Source of the DNA: an uncultured Bacteroidales bacterium
Lineage (GTDB): Bacteria > Bacteroidota > Bacteroidia > Bacteroidales > Bacteroidaceae
Direction of reading: 5' to 3'
DNA: 64,000 bases
NCBI GenBank assembly: GCA_902779085.1
Contig: CACYZY010000004.1
Span: forward strand, 1-64,000
Positions 42,053 to 51,052 of the stretch are shown in pieces. Within the stretch, counting starts at the first letter, position 1; every line of letters begins with the position of its first letter. The translations under genes and the position numbers were made by a program. The notes beneath the pieces were generated by a model. That model saw only the letters and a program-made list of their open reading frames with translations. It made no database searches and was not told the DNA's origin.

Positions 42053-43342
42053 TCAAAGCACAATCTTGAAGCGAGTGTATCCGTCAGGATAAGTGCGAAG
42101 GGAAAAAGAGCAACCATGTTTGATGAGAACTTCGCGAATAAACATCAGTCCTATACCCTGCCCGTTAGGTTTTGTAGAAAAGAATGGAGAGAATAGTTTT
42201 TTCTCATCTTCAGGGTTAATGCCTTTACCGTTATCAGCTATTTCAATAAAGTTTGGTTGTGTGGTGATAGTTATCTCCCCATCAGAGCCAATGCTTTCTG
42301 CTGCATTCTTGACAATGTTTACCAGTACCTGTTCAAATAACGTAGGATCAATATTGACCATGGCATGACCTTCGCAAAGGTTCATGCTGATGTTGATATT
42401 CCGATTGACACAGACACTCTCCATAAAGGATTTACAACCAGCAACCAGTAGGTTAAGGTCAACAGACTGCAATTGAGGATCAGGAATCTTCACCACATCG
42501 GCAAAGCGAGTAATGAAACGGCTCATGCCCATACAACGGTCGCTACCTACTGCAATGACCTCACGCAAATCCTCAGTCTCTGGCATCGTTGACAACACAT
42601 CGTTAACCGTATCGAGAGTAGATGTTACACCAGCCACGGTATTGTTGACCTCATGCGCTATCATGCGTATCACTTTCTCATACGCTTTCTTCTCAGCCTT
42701 CATCACTTCCTCTGTCAGACTTTCTATCAGTATGAATGGACGAGCAAAGCCTCTGTCCATGAAACTGAGGTGACTGCAACGATAAATCATGGAATCACTC
42801 AGACGAACTGTTTCAGCCTTATCTAATGGAATATTGACTATCTCTTGTGCCAAAGGAGAGCTTAGTTGCCTCAAGGATTGATGCAGGGCATACTCTACAT
42901 TATCTATTTCCAGGAAACGGATAGCAGCGTCGTTCATCATTGCGATGTGCTCATCAAAATCCAACAACACTACCCCCATCGGCGATGCACTGATAAGCAA
43001 GTCTAAGAAACGGTTCTGCTCCTGTAAGCGCAGTTTCTCGTCTTTCAGCTGGTCCATCATCTTATTGAACACCTGTACTATGCGGTCACTCTCCTGTTGA
43101 CCCACAGGCTTAAGTCTACTGCTGAAATCCTGTTCGTTCAGCAAGTCCATACCATTACCTATTACATCCAAAGGCATTAACACCTTATAGTAAAAATACA
43201 CAAGGAACAACAAGACCAACACTACCAAGCCTTCCCCTATATAGAACAGAATGTCCTGACGCTGTGAGGAAGAGTAGAACAGCAAGGCAAGCAGTGCCAG
43301 TTGCAAAGCAGCTAATATGTAGAATAAGTGTTTGAGTTTCAC
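42053..43342 (-). CDS. Sensor histidine kinase without extracellular domain
   Basis: 429 aa. Two membrane helices (about 5-23 and 31-54) are separated by only about eight residues, so there is no periplasmic sensor domain. A HAMP-like segment (about 55-105), a PAS-like domain (about 110-205), then the H-box RMIAHEVNNT with phosphorylated His230, N-box IVKNAAESI, G1 DNGKGI and G2 STKPNGQGIGL follow. Closest to the NtrB/ZraS-like group that pairs with sigma-54 activators. Overlaps the response regulator gene by ATGA; last gene of the export operon. Confidence 0.9.
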   Translation of the reverse strand: MKLKHLFYILAALQLALLALLFYSSSQRQDILFYIGEGLVVLVLLFLVYFYYKVLMPLDVIGNGMDLLNEQDFSSRLKPVGQQESDRIVQVFNKMMDQLKDEKLRLQEQNRFLDLLISASPMGVVLLDFDEHIAMMNDAAIRFLEIDNVEYALHQSLRQLSSPLAQEIVNIPLDKAETVRLSDSMIYRCSHLSFMDRGFARPFILIESLTEEVMKAEKKAYEKVIRMIAHEVNNTVAGVTSTLDTVNDVLSTMPETEDLREVIAVGSDRCMGMSRFITRFADVVKIPDPQLQSVDLNLLVAGCKSFMESVCVNRNINISMNLCEGHAMVNIDPTLFEQVLVNIVKNAAESIGSDGEITITTQPNFIEIADNGKGINPEDEKKLFSPFFSTKPNGQGIGLMFIREVLIKHGCSFSLRTYPDGYTRFKIVL

Positions 43343-44697
43343 ACTAAACTATATTTCTCCATCCTTCGGTAAAGTGCCTGACGGCTCAAGCCTAAGGCTG
43401 ATGCCATCTGTGACACATTGCCATGGTATTTCTCGTACGCTTTTTTGATAGCAATATATTCCACTTCATCCAAAGTCAGACCATCAGCATCTGCGTTTTG
43501 CAGAGAAGAAGTCCCTTGATATTGCTGTTGGAAGTCAGATGCACGCAAAGGATTATTTGAACTCACTAGAATAGTACGCTCTACTAAGTTTTTCAACTCA
43601 CGTATATTGCCAGGGTATGGCAGAGATGCCAAATAGTCATTGGCTTCCTCTGAAATAGCAACCATAGGCAAGCCATTTGCCTCACATTGTTTTTTAGCAA
43701 AGTGAGCCGCCAGTAGAGGGATGTCTTCCTTGCGTTCACGCAAAGCAGGCAGATGAATCGTGATGAGGTTGATGCGATAAAACAAGTCCTCACGGAAGGT
43801 TTTGTCCTGCACCATCTGTTGCAAGTTAGCATTAGTGGCACTCACCACCCTAATATCCACCTTCTTCGGCTTGCTGTCTCCCAAAGGTTCGAAAGTCTGC
43901 TCCTGTAATACACGTAAGAGTTTTACCTGACAACTCAGGTCAAGTTCGCCAATCTCATCAAGGAAGATGGTACCCTTGTCGGCCAACTCGAAGCGGCCCT
44001 TCCTATCAGCAACAGCATCAGTAAAAGCACCTTTCTTATGCCCAAACATCTCGCTTTCAAATAGACTTTGTGAGATACCTCCCAAATTCACCTTTACGAA
44101 TGGTTTGTCGGCTCTCCTACTATTACGATGAATAGCCTCAGCAATAAGTTCCTTGCCTGTTCCGCTCTCACCTGTGATTAATACTGAGGCATTGGTATTG
44201 GCAATACGTTCAGCCACCTTCAATACTTCATTCAGAGCACGGCTTTCTCCTATAATGAAACTGCGATCAAAAGTCTTGCTCTCTGACTGCTGTTCACCAA
44301 CTACCCCAGTATGTATATCTTCATTGCGATCAGTCAGTTGTAAGGCAGTTTCTATGCGTTGCATTAATGCTATATTGTTCCAAGGTTTGGTAACGAAATC
44401 GAAAGCACCAGCCTTCATGCCTTCAACGGCAAGACTGATGCTACCCCATGCTGTCATCAGAATCACAGGAACCTCTGAACGAAACAACTTCACTTGCTTG
44501 AGCAAGGTTAGGCCTTCCTCTCCTGTTGTTGAGAGAGAAAAGTTCATGTCCATTAAAATAAGACGCACTTCCTCATTACGGACAATCGTCATCGCCTCTT
44601 TTGGCCCAGCTACAGCCTGCACCTCATAGCCTGCCCGTTTCAGCATGAAGCTTAATGAAGTTCTTATCGCACTATCGTCGTCAATAACCAGTATCAT
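43339..44697 (-). CDS. Sigma-54-dependent response regulator (NtrC family)
   Basis: 452 aa from ATG 44697 (MILVIDDDSA); an upstream ATG at 44721 is less likely. Receiver domain about 1-120 with phospho-acceptor Asp50 (ILMDMNF). AAA+ domain: Walker A GESGTGKE, sigma-54-contact loop GAFTDA, Walker B TIFLDEIGEL, sensor RVVSATN. C-terminal Fis-type HTH (VSQMASALGLSRQALYRRME). Activates RNA polymerase at -24/-12 promoters; the one at 50950-50964, heading this same operon, is the obvious target. Confidence 0.95.
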   Translation of the reverse strand: MILVIDDDSAIRTSLSFMLKRAGYEVQAVAGPKEAMTIVRNEEVRLILMDMNFSLSTTGEEGLTLLKQVKLFRSEVPVILMTAWGSISLAVEGMKAGAFDFVTKPWNNIALMQRIETALQLTDRNEDIHTGVVGEQQSESKTFDRSFIIGESRALNEVLKVAERIANTNASVLITGESGTGKELIAEAIHRNSRRADKPFVKVNLGGISQSLFESEMFGHKKGAFTDAVADRKGRFELADKGTIFLDEIGELDLSCQVKLLRVLQEQTFEPLGDSKPKKVDIRVVSATNANLQQMVQDKTFREDLFYRINLITIHLPALRERKEDIPLLAAHFAKKQCEANGLPMVAISEEANDYLASLPYPGNIRELKNLVERTILVSSNNPLRASDFQQQYQGTSSLQNADADGLTLDEVEYIAIKKAYEKYHGNVSQMASALGLSRQALYRRMEKYSLV

Positions 44698-44735
44698 ACA
44701 TTGCAAAAATAAAGCATTCAAATGAAACAGCCAAA

Positions 44736-46220
44736 TTATCCTTTGATGATTGCTTCAAAGTCGGCATCAATGTTAGTGCCTTTCTCGAAGTCCCAAAGAG
44801 TGAGGCTACGCAGGCGATAATAATAATACCAATAATAGAACAATTCGTTGACGTGCTTTTGCCTTGCCTCATCTTTACGCACTTGTGCATCGTTTAAGTC
44901 GAGGGTAGATATTTTACCAATCATAAAAGTCTCCACATTCGTGGCATAACGTTTCTGTGCTATCTGGTCACTCTCATCAGCAATGGTCAGCTGTGCCAAC
45001 TGATTATTGTATTGCTGCACCAATACAAACAGGTTCTGGTTAAACTCCTGTGTTTCTTGTCTAAGTTTGCTTTCTGTTACTTCGCGATTACTCTTAGCAA
45101 CACGTACCTGCCCTTTGCGTCTGCCCCAATCCAGTATTGGAATCTTTACACCCACCTCCACAATTTGGTTCGACTTCAGCCCATCGTAGGCAGAGCGGAA
45201 TGTATGATCTGTACCTGTCAAACCAACCTGGGCATATAACTGTATTTCTCTCAGGTTGCCTCTTGCTTTTGCCACCTCATAATCTGCTTCCAATTGTCTA
45301 CGCTGGATATTCTGAGCGAACGAGTTGTTTTGAAGGGCTTTCTGCAATACATCATCATAATAAAGCTCAACAGACGGCGCTGTCTCAGGTACCACAGGTT
45401 CCAAGTCCACGTCCTCTCCAATAGCAAGGAAAGAACGCAGCTTAAACATACAGCTCTTAAGAGTTGTCTCGTTCTCAGTAAGCGACGACTGAGCATCCAG
45501 CACATTGAGGCGCAGTTGCAGCAGATCGTTTTCACTTATCTGTCCCATTTCCCGTTTCACCTTCGCCACCTCATATAGTTTCTCTGCATTGTCAAGGTTC
45601 TGCTGAGCGATTGCCACCCTCTCTTTAGCCAAAAGCAGATTGAAAAAATGATTGATGGTAGCTATGGTCACATCTTCAGTGGCACTGAGGAAAGCTGCCT
45701 TTGCCTCACGATAGCGCACAGGCTCAATACGTCTGTCCCACTTGATGCGGTTCACTCCAAAAATAGGCTGGTTCAGTGTCAAGGCTATTGGCACCGTCAT
45801 GAAGCTATGGTCCTTGCTACCTGTAAACTGCTTCAGGTAATCCAAAGAGGTGTTCAGTGAAAGTGTACCACCCGTCAGCCAGATATTCTGATCGATGCTC
45901 AGTTCGCCACTCATTCGCATATAGTCGCCTCGCAGGTAGCTGTATTCGCCAGCATCATTCTGATAAGCCGTATAGCTTTTGTTATAGGATGGTAAAGTAG
46001 CCCTAAAGTTCACCTCAGGCAACAGTTCTGCCTGATAAGTGCGATATTCCCAATAAGCTGTTTTCAGTTCATTGAGGGCTACCGCAGCATCCACACTCTG
46101 CACCCTTGCCAGGCGGATAGCCTCATCGAGCGAGATGCTACGGACCGAGGTCTCCACCTGAGCATGCAACGAAAGGGTGCTCATCATTAAGGTTAATAAG
46201 GAATAGAGTATTCTTTTCAT
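44736..46220 (-). CDS. TolC-family outer membrane efflux protein
   Basis: 494 aa. Signal peptide about 1-20 (LSLHAQ). Two repeats of long alpha-helical hairpins alternating with barrel strands, as in OEP-family proteins (ATINHFFNLLLAKERVAIAQQ, then NAEKLYEVAKVKREMGQIS; and EVTESKLRQETQEFNQNLF in the second half). Forms the outer-membrane exit duct for the ATPase and permeases encoded just upstream in the operon. Confidence 0.92.
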   Translation of the reverse strand: MKRILYSLLTLMMSTLSLHAQVETSVRSISLDEAIRLARVQSVDAAVALNELKTAYWEYRTYQAELLPEVNFRATLPSYNKSYTAYQNDAGEYSYLRGDYMRMSGELSIDQNIWLTGGTLSLNTSLDYLKQFTGSKDHSFMTVPIALTLNQPIFGVNRIKWDRRIEPVRYREAKAAFLSATEDVTIATINHFFNLLLAKERVAIAQQNLDNAEKLYEVAKVKREMGQISENDLLQLRLNVLDAQSSLTENETTLKSCMFKLRSFLAIGEDVDLEPVVPETAPSVELYYDDVLQKALQNNSFAQNIQRRQLEADYEVAKARGNLREIQLYAQVGLTGTDHTFRSAYDGLKSNQIVEVGVKIPILDWGRRKGQVRVAKSNREVTESKLRQETQEFNQNLFVLVQQYNNQLAQLTIADESDQIAQKRYATNVETFMIGKISTLDLNDAQVRKDEARQKHVNELFYYWYYYYRLRSLTLWDFEKGTNIDADFEAIIKG

Positions 46221-46275
46221 CGCAATATGTTGAAGTATGTTTGGTTTATGGTAACAATCATCAATCGCCTAAAGG

Positions 46276-46950
46276 TCACTCCACTTGTCGTCCATCGAAG
46301 AAGCGGATGATGCGGTCGGTCAGTTTGGCTTGCGCCTCGTTGTGCGTTACCATCACAATGGTACGGCCATCTTCTTTATTCAACTGATGAAGGAGTTCCA
46401 TGATCTCAGCACCCATCTTGCTGTCCAAGTTACCTGTTGGCTCATCGGCCAGGATAATCTCTGGATTACCCACAATAGCTCTGGCGATAGCAACACGCTG
46501 ACACTGACCACCGCTCAACTGGGTGGGCATGTGGCGCATACGATGGCTCAAGCCCACTCGCTCCAACACCTGCTTCGCCAATTCCTCACGCTTGGCTCCT
46601 GACATTTTGCGATAGAGCAGAGGAATTTTCACGTTGTCGATCACGTTGAGGGAGTTGATCAAGTGGAAGCTTTGGAACACAAAGCCCAACTTCTCATTAC
46701 GGAAAGCCGCCAACGCCTTATCGCCCAGCTTCTCGGTAGCTGTGCCGTCAATCAGCACACTGCCAGAGGTAGGCGCATCGAGCAAGCCCATGATATTTAA
46801 TAAGGTGGATTTGCCACAGCCAGATGGTCCCATGATGCTGAGGAACTCGCCCTTGTTTACTTGCAGGTTTACATTCTCCAATGCCTGCGTTTCCACTTCG
46901 TCTGTACGGTATATCTTATTGATACCTCCTAATCTGATAATTGTCTCCAT
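46276..46950 (-). CDS. ABC transporter ATPase, MacB/LolD type
   Basis: 224 aa. Walker A GPSGCGKST, Q-loop FVFQSFHLI, signature LSGGQCQRVAIARA, Walker B ILADEPTG, H-loop MVTHNE. The length and the LNSLNVIDNVKIPLLYRKM region match the MacB/LolD subfamily that works with FtsX-fold permeases and does not transport through the membrane domain directly (mechanotransmission). Lies between the permease and tolC genes. Confidence 0.95.
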   Translation of the reverse strand: METIIRLGGINKIYRTDEVETQALENVNLQVNKGEFLSIMGPSGCGKSTLLNIMGLLDAPTSGSVLIDGTATEKLGDKALAAFRNEKLGFVFQSFHLINSLNVIDNVKIPLLYRKMSGAKREELAKQVLERVGLSHRMRHMPTQLSGGQCQRVAIARAIVGNPEIILADEPTGNLDSKMGAEIMELLHQLNKEDGRTIVMVTHNEAQAKLTDRIIRFFDGRQVE

Positions 46951-46970
46951 AATTCTATTGCTTTAATTTA

Positions 46971-48296
46971 TTATTCGTCTCTCAAAGCCTCTGTTGGCAG
47001 GATATGGCTAATCTTGTATGCTGGAATGAAGATACCAATCAGTACAACAATGGTCATAATCAGCCAGATAATGCCACTCACGATGAAGAAATGCTGGGGA
47101 AAGCTATCAATCCATGAGTCTGCTACCATCGGCGAGTCTGCTCGTGCTCCTCCCCAGAGGTAATCATTCACCAAGCCCTCGCTGATGCCATACTGCATAT
47201 AGATGAGGCAACCTATGACAACAGCGATGGTGGTAAGCAATACTCCCTCGCCCATCAGCATACCCATGATTGTCTTTGGTGTACCACCGAAGGACAACAT
47301 CACGCCCACATCTTCCTTCCTCACCTTGGTCTGCAACCAGAATGTTCCAATCACGCCCAAGCAGAGACTGATCATGAAGAATGCCGCCAATACATATCGC
47401 ATACGCATCGCGTTGAGGTAATAACTATCTCTGTCTTTCATTACAGTGCTGAACTTGGTGATGCTACGGGCATAGAGGTTGCCACTATGCAACTGCTTCA
47501 TATCACTCTCATTGAAGTTATCGATGTATTTATCCAGCTTTACACCATCTTTCACACGCACCAAAATAAATGTTTGTCCTGGTACTTCTGTTCCATTATT
47601 ATCATCTGGGCTGAATCGGTAGAAAGCCACAGGGATAGCGCGATTGCCATTGTTCATTTTGATAGGTTTGAACACACCAGTAACCTCTCTGTCTTTCCAA
47701 TCCGGTACCATTTCCAAATACTGGGGAGGCAAGGATGCTCGCATGTTGGTGCGATTAGAACCATACAGCTCATTTGCTCCGTTTTCAGAAAGCAGCATAC
47801 TGTTAGCCGGCAAAACGGCCTCTTCCAGTTGTTCCACGGTATAGCCCTCGACAGGTTGAATGCCGAAAGTCTTGAAAAAGTCAGTACGAGGTTTATAATA
47901 CATATTACTTACCCTCAACAACTTGGTGGTGTCATTAGGGTTACAATACATTGAGTTGGAATTGCCAGATGAACCAGGGTAAGCAAAACCTAACAATTGT
48001 GTGGAACTTTCCACATCAGGCAAGTTGCGGGCCTGATACATGATGCGGTCAATATCCTCAAAGAGGGTGGAATCGGCATCGGCACTATACTCAGACGCAC
48101 CTTCGTAATACCTCCCTAAGGAGATGCGGCACAAACGGTCGGTATCATAGCCTGTTGGCAAATTACGCACATAAAGTCCTACCACCACAGGGTCGAAGAT
48201 AACCCATGACACAATGGCCACCGCCACCAGCTCGATGAAGAGCCATCCATTACGCTTACGGCGAGCCCAGACGTTTTTGTATATCAATTTAAACAT
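46971..48296 (-). CDS. MacB/FtsX-like ABC permease (second)
   Basis: 441 aa. One N-terminal helix (about 18-40), a periplasmic domain (about 45-285), then three helices (about 292-315, 345-365, 405-430) in the FtsX layout, ending ISHILPTEALRDE. Paralogous to the permease encoded upstream but clearly diverged; the two probably form a heterodimer served by the one ATPase. Confidence 0.9.
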   Translation of the reverse strand: MFKLIYKNVWARRKRNGWLFIELVAVAIVSWVIFDPVVVGLYVRNLPTGYDTDRLCRISLGRYYEGASEYSADADSTLFEDIDRIMYQARNLPDVESSTQLLGFAYPGSSGNSNSMYCNPNDTTKLLRVSNMYYKPRTDFFKTFGIQPVEGYTVEQLEEAVLPANSMLLSENGANELYGSNRTNMRASLPPQYLEMVPDWKDREVTGVFKPIKMNNGNRAIPVAFYRFSPDDNNGTEVPGQTFILVRVKDGVKLDKYIDNFNESDMKQLHSGNLYARSITKFSTVMKDRDSYYLNAMRMRYVLAAFFMISLCLGVIGTFWLQTKVRKEDVGVMLSFGGTPKTIMGMLMGEGVLLTTIAVVIGCLIYMQYGISEGLVNDYLWGGARADSPMVADSWIDSFPQHFFIVSGIIWLIMTIVVLIGIFIPAYKISHILPTEALRDE

Positions 48297-48329
48297 AAGC
48301 TTTGAAGATTGAAAATTGAAGATTAAAGA

Positions 48330-49634
48330 TTATTTCTTTTCGTTTAACGAGCTTACTATAGGCTTCCGCAACGAGTTCCATGCAGGAATCAAGGCAGAGA
48401 GCAAGTTGATGATGATGCACACCAGCAATGCTGTGATAAACACAGTGGGAGAAAACAACATCTCTCCCGTAACCGTCACGCTGTTGTCATAAAGCGCATC
48501 AGGATAGTCTTCAAAGAGGGTGAAGATCCAACTTTTACCTAATAAAAGCATACTCCAGGCGATAATCAAGCCCACCAGACCTCCAGCCAATGTAAGAATC
48601 AAGTTCTCCCACATCACTTGTGAGAGCAGCACACTCCTGCTGGCACCAAACGATTTGCGCACACCCATTTCTGCCAACCGGTCTTCCATCCGGCTACTAA
48701 TCATGCCGCTCAGGTTTAGAGCCGGAATCAGCAACAATACCATCAAGATGGGCAGGAAGTATTTGAGCAGTATCCAGAAGTTTACCTTGTATCCATTGCC
48801 CCAATACAGGTCGTCGAACACCATGCTGAAATGTGGGCGCATAGGACGAGTGCTCACCGTCTTCTCACCATTATTCTGCTGATTCACATTAGCTATCACA
48901 GCATCCAGCTCCTCCTGCAAGGCCTCGGCTTGTGCTTTGTTCTTCACCTTGAAGCGTACAAAAAAGGCACCCACTTCGTCATAATAGAAAGTTTGCTGAT
49001 AGCTAGGAAGAGTCTTATAAGGCAAATAAACATCGCTATAGCTCATGCTCCCTAACTTGCTTCCTGCCTTCACCACACCGCATACACGATAATCGTTCAT
49101 ATCATAGTTCAGCATCTTGCCTACCACACCGGTGGTTTGATGGAATGCTTTTTGTGCCAACTTATCGCTGATGACCACCGTGCGCACACCGCTGTCGAAA
49201 TCAGCCTGACTGAAAGAGGTGCCTTCTATAAACTCAAACTCATAAATCTTGAAGAAGCCAGGATCGGTATAGATGGCACTTACGCTAAAATCGTTGCCTT
49301 CAGAAGGGTGTATCCAGTGCTCGTCAGCTTCTTGTATGGTGCCCGATACTGCTTCCACATTCTTCAACGGGTAGAGCCAGTCGCGTAATGAAGTATAACT
49401 AAAACCTGAGTTCACGATGTTTTTGCTATCAGGTGTCTCTACCCTCACATGATCATTGTAGTAAGTAAGGTTTCTGTTATACTCCGGATAGAGTGGCGCC
49501 AGTTTCACATAGTATGCCACCGCCATCACTGTAGTGAAGCAAATGGCCATCGCTGTACCTATAATGTATAGGGAACTGAACAACGGATTCTGCTTCATCA
49601 GCTCCCAGGCTTGTTTAATGTAGTCTTTAATCAT
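48330..49634 (-). CDS. MacB/FtsX-like ABC permease (first)
   Basis: 434 aa. N-terminal helix (about 18-40), MacB-type periplasmic domain (about 45-275), and the FtsX core with ALNLSGMISSRMEDRLAEMGVRKSFGASR, a typical MacB cytoplasmic block, then two more helices and SALIPAWNSLRKPIVSSLNEKK. Works with the ATPase at 46276 and its paralog at 46971. Confidence 0.92.
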   Translation of the reverse strand: MIKDYIKQAWELMKQNPLFSSLYIIGTAMAICFTTVMAVAYYVKLAPLYPEYNRNLTYYNDHVRVETPDSKNIVNSGFSYTSLRDWLYPLKNVEAVSGTIQEADEHWIHPSEGNDFSVSAIYTDPGFFKIYEFEFIEGTSFSQADFDSGVRTVVISDKLAQKAFHQTTGVVGKMLNYDMNDYRVCGVVKAGSKLGSMSYSDVYLPYKTLPSYQQTFYYDEVGAFFVRFKVKNKAQAEALQEELDAVIANVNQQNNGEKTVSTRPMRPHFSMVFDDLYWGNGYKVNFWILLKYFLPILMVLLLIPALNLSGMISSRMEDRLAEMGVRKSFGASRSVLLSQVMWENLILTLAGGLVGLIIAWSMLLLGKSWIFTLFEDYPDALYDNSVTVTGEMLFSPTVFITALLVCIIINLLSALIPAWNSLRKPIVSSLNEKK

Positions 49635-49671
49635 AGTTTTTCAAATTGATAATTGACAATCATGGTATGTT

Positions 49672-50919
49672 TTATTTAACTTTTAATGAACTTTTGCCTC
49701 GATAGTTGCTCATGCTACTGATCACTACTCGATCACCCTCTTTCAAACCAGACAGGACCTCCACATACTCAAAGCTACTCTCACCCAGTCTGACATCGCG
49801 TTTCACCAACTCATTGTCACCATTGAATACAAACAATTCATAGTCGTTAGGTCCTTGATAATAGCTGCCCGATGCGATACGAAGCACATCGTCTTTGATG
49901 GAGTTCATCACATATACATCGGTCTTTAAGCCTGAACGTAAAGCTTCGTCGTTGTCATCATTAAGTTGGACGCTGAAATTGATGACTCCATTTCGACTCA
50001 ATGGCGTAACACTGCTCACCACTCCCTCTAATCGTTTGCTGCCAACTTTAACAATAGCTTTGCCACCGGGAGCAACACGGTCGCCATAGCTGTCGGCTAT
50101 CTCTGCATCTATCTTGAAGTGACTCAGGTCACTCACGATGGCCACCTGACTGCCCTGCCCAACTTGAGCGCCCACCTGTGTATTGATAAAGGTGAGGATG
50201 CCCTTGCGTGGAGAGCGTATCTGTGCATCTTCCAATGTGCGACGCATTTCGTTCATGCTCTTTGTAGAGATGTTCAGTTCAAGTTCTTTTACCTTCAAGT
50301 CAGCTTCCTTTACCCTACGCTCGTTGGCGAGTTGCTGACGAAGCTGTTGTAAAGCCAAGTGCTCAGTGTTATAGTCCAACTCAGCTTGGCGTACACGATC
50401 AGTGGTGCCACTGCCTAAACTATCCAAACGGCGTTCATTTCTCAGGTTCACCTCCATACTGCTCAATTTCATTTCTTCTACTTGAACCTTCATAGCAAGG
50501 TCGCTTAGGAAAGTCTCGTTGTTCACTCTGAGTTGTTCCAGTTGCAAGGCTTTCATGTGCTGCTCATCACTCAGCTTGCCAAAGTCAGTTTCTGCACTCA
50601 ACAGATCCAACTTAAGGATAGGTGTACCAACATCCACACTGTCGCCTCCTCTTTTATTTATTTCCATGATGCGTGTAGTGATGGGGGAATTGATAATTTC
50701 CTCGATGGCAGGCGACACCTTTCCTGTAGCTGTCACACTCACCTCAATAGTACCTCTACTTACCTCACTTACCGTCAGATCTTCTCTGCTAACGCTGGTA
50801 CGCATCAAGCTCATCACAATGATGCCACCCACTAATACGCAACCTCCTATTATGCCACCTTTAATAAGCTTCTTGCGGCGAGCCAGGTCTTTCTCTTCTT
50901 TTGTAATCTGTCTATCCAT
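49672..50919 (-). CDS. Periplasmic adaptor (HlyD/MacA-type)
   Basis: 415 aa from ATG 50919. The frame stays open up to 51432, but that stretch is the out-of-frame complement region of the MORN gene and carries the sigma-54 promoter, so it is not coding here. One N-terminal helix (about 19-40), lipoyl-like halves (GTIEVSVTATGKVSPAIEE and QIRSPRKGILTFINTQVGAQV), a long alpha-helical hairpin (about 125-240) and a beta-barrel domain. Joins the inner-membrane permeases to the TolC-like duct. First gene of the operon. Confidence 0.93.
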   Translation of the reverse strand: MDRQITKEEKDLARRKKLIKGGIIGGCVLVGGIIVMSLMRTSVSREDLTVSEVSRGTIEVSVTATGKVSPAIEEIINSPITTRIMEINKRGGDSVDVGTPILKLDLLSAETDFGKLSDEQHMKALQLEQLRVNNETFLSDLAMKVQVEEMKLSSMEVNLRNERRLDSLGSGTTDRVRQAELDYNTEHLALQQLRQQLANERRVKEADLKVKELELNISTKSMNEMRRTLEDAQIRSPRKGILTFINTQVGAQVGQGSQVAIVSDLSHFKIDAEIADSYGDRVAPGGKAIVKVGSKRLEGVVSSVTPLSRNGVINFSVQLNDDNDEALRSGLKTDVYVMNSIKDDVLRIASGSYYQGPNDYELFVFNGDNELVKRDVRLGESSFEYVEVLSGLKEGDRVVISSMSNYRGKSSLKVK

Positions 50920-50949
50920 ACAATAATTAATATTTGATATTTTTATATC

Positions 50950-50964
50950 GCAATTGCCGTGCCA
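50950..50964 (-). promoter_or_regulatory. Sigma-54 (-24/-12) promoter of the export operon
   Basis: The minus strand reads TGGCACGGCAATTGC: TGGCACG, four bases, TTGC, identical to the sigma-54 consensus core. It lies 30 bases before the adaptor gene start. Direct repeats ACTGATAA (50966-50973 and 50977-50984) lie immediately upstream. The operon itself encodes a sigma-54 activator. Confidence 0.88.
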
Positions 50965-51001
50965 AACTGATAACTTACTGATAATGAGCATAAGCATACA
51001 A

Positions 51002-51031
51002 AAAGAGGTGTCCGAAAACGGACACCTCTTT
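51002..51031 (-). terminator. Terminator after MORN gene
   Basis: AAAGAGGTGTCCG pairs with CGGACACCTCTTT around a four-base loop; on the minus strand it is followed by TTTGTAT and lies 20 bases after the MORN stop. Confidence 0.85.
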
Positions 51032-51052
51032 ATAATTACGTACACTATTAAA

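Noticed and set aside
44153..44629. 158-codon plus-strand frame opposite the NtrC-type gene
   Set aside because: Antisense shadow of a well-conserved AAA+ regulator.
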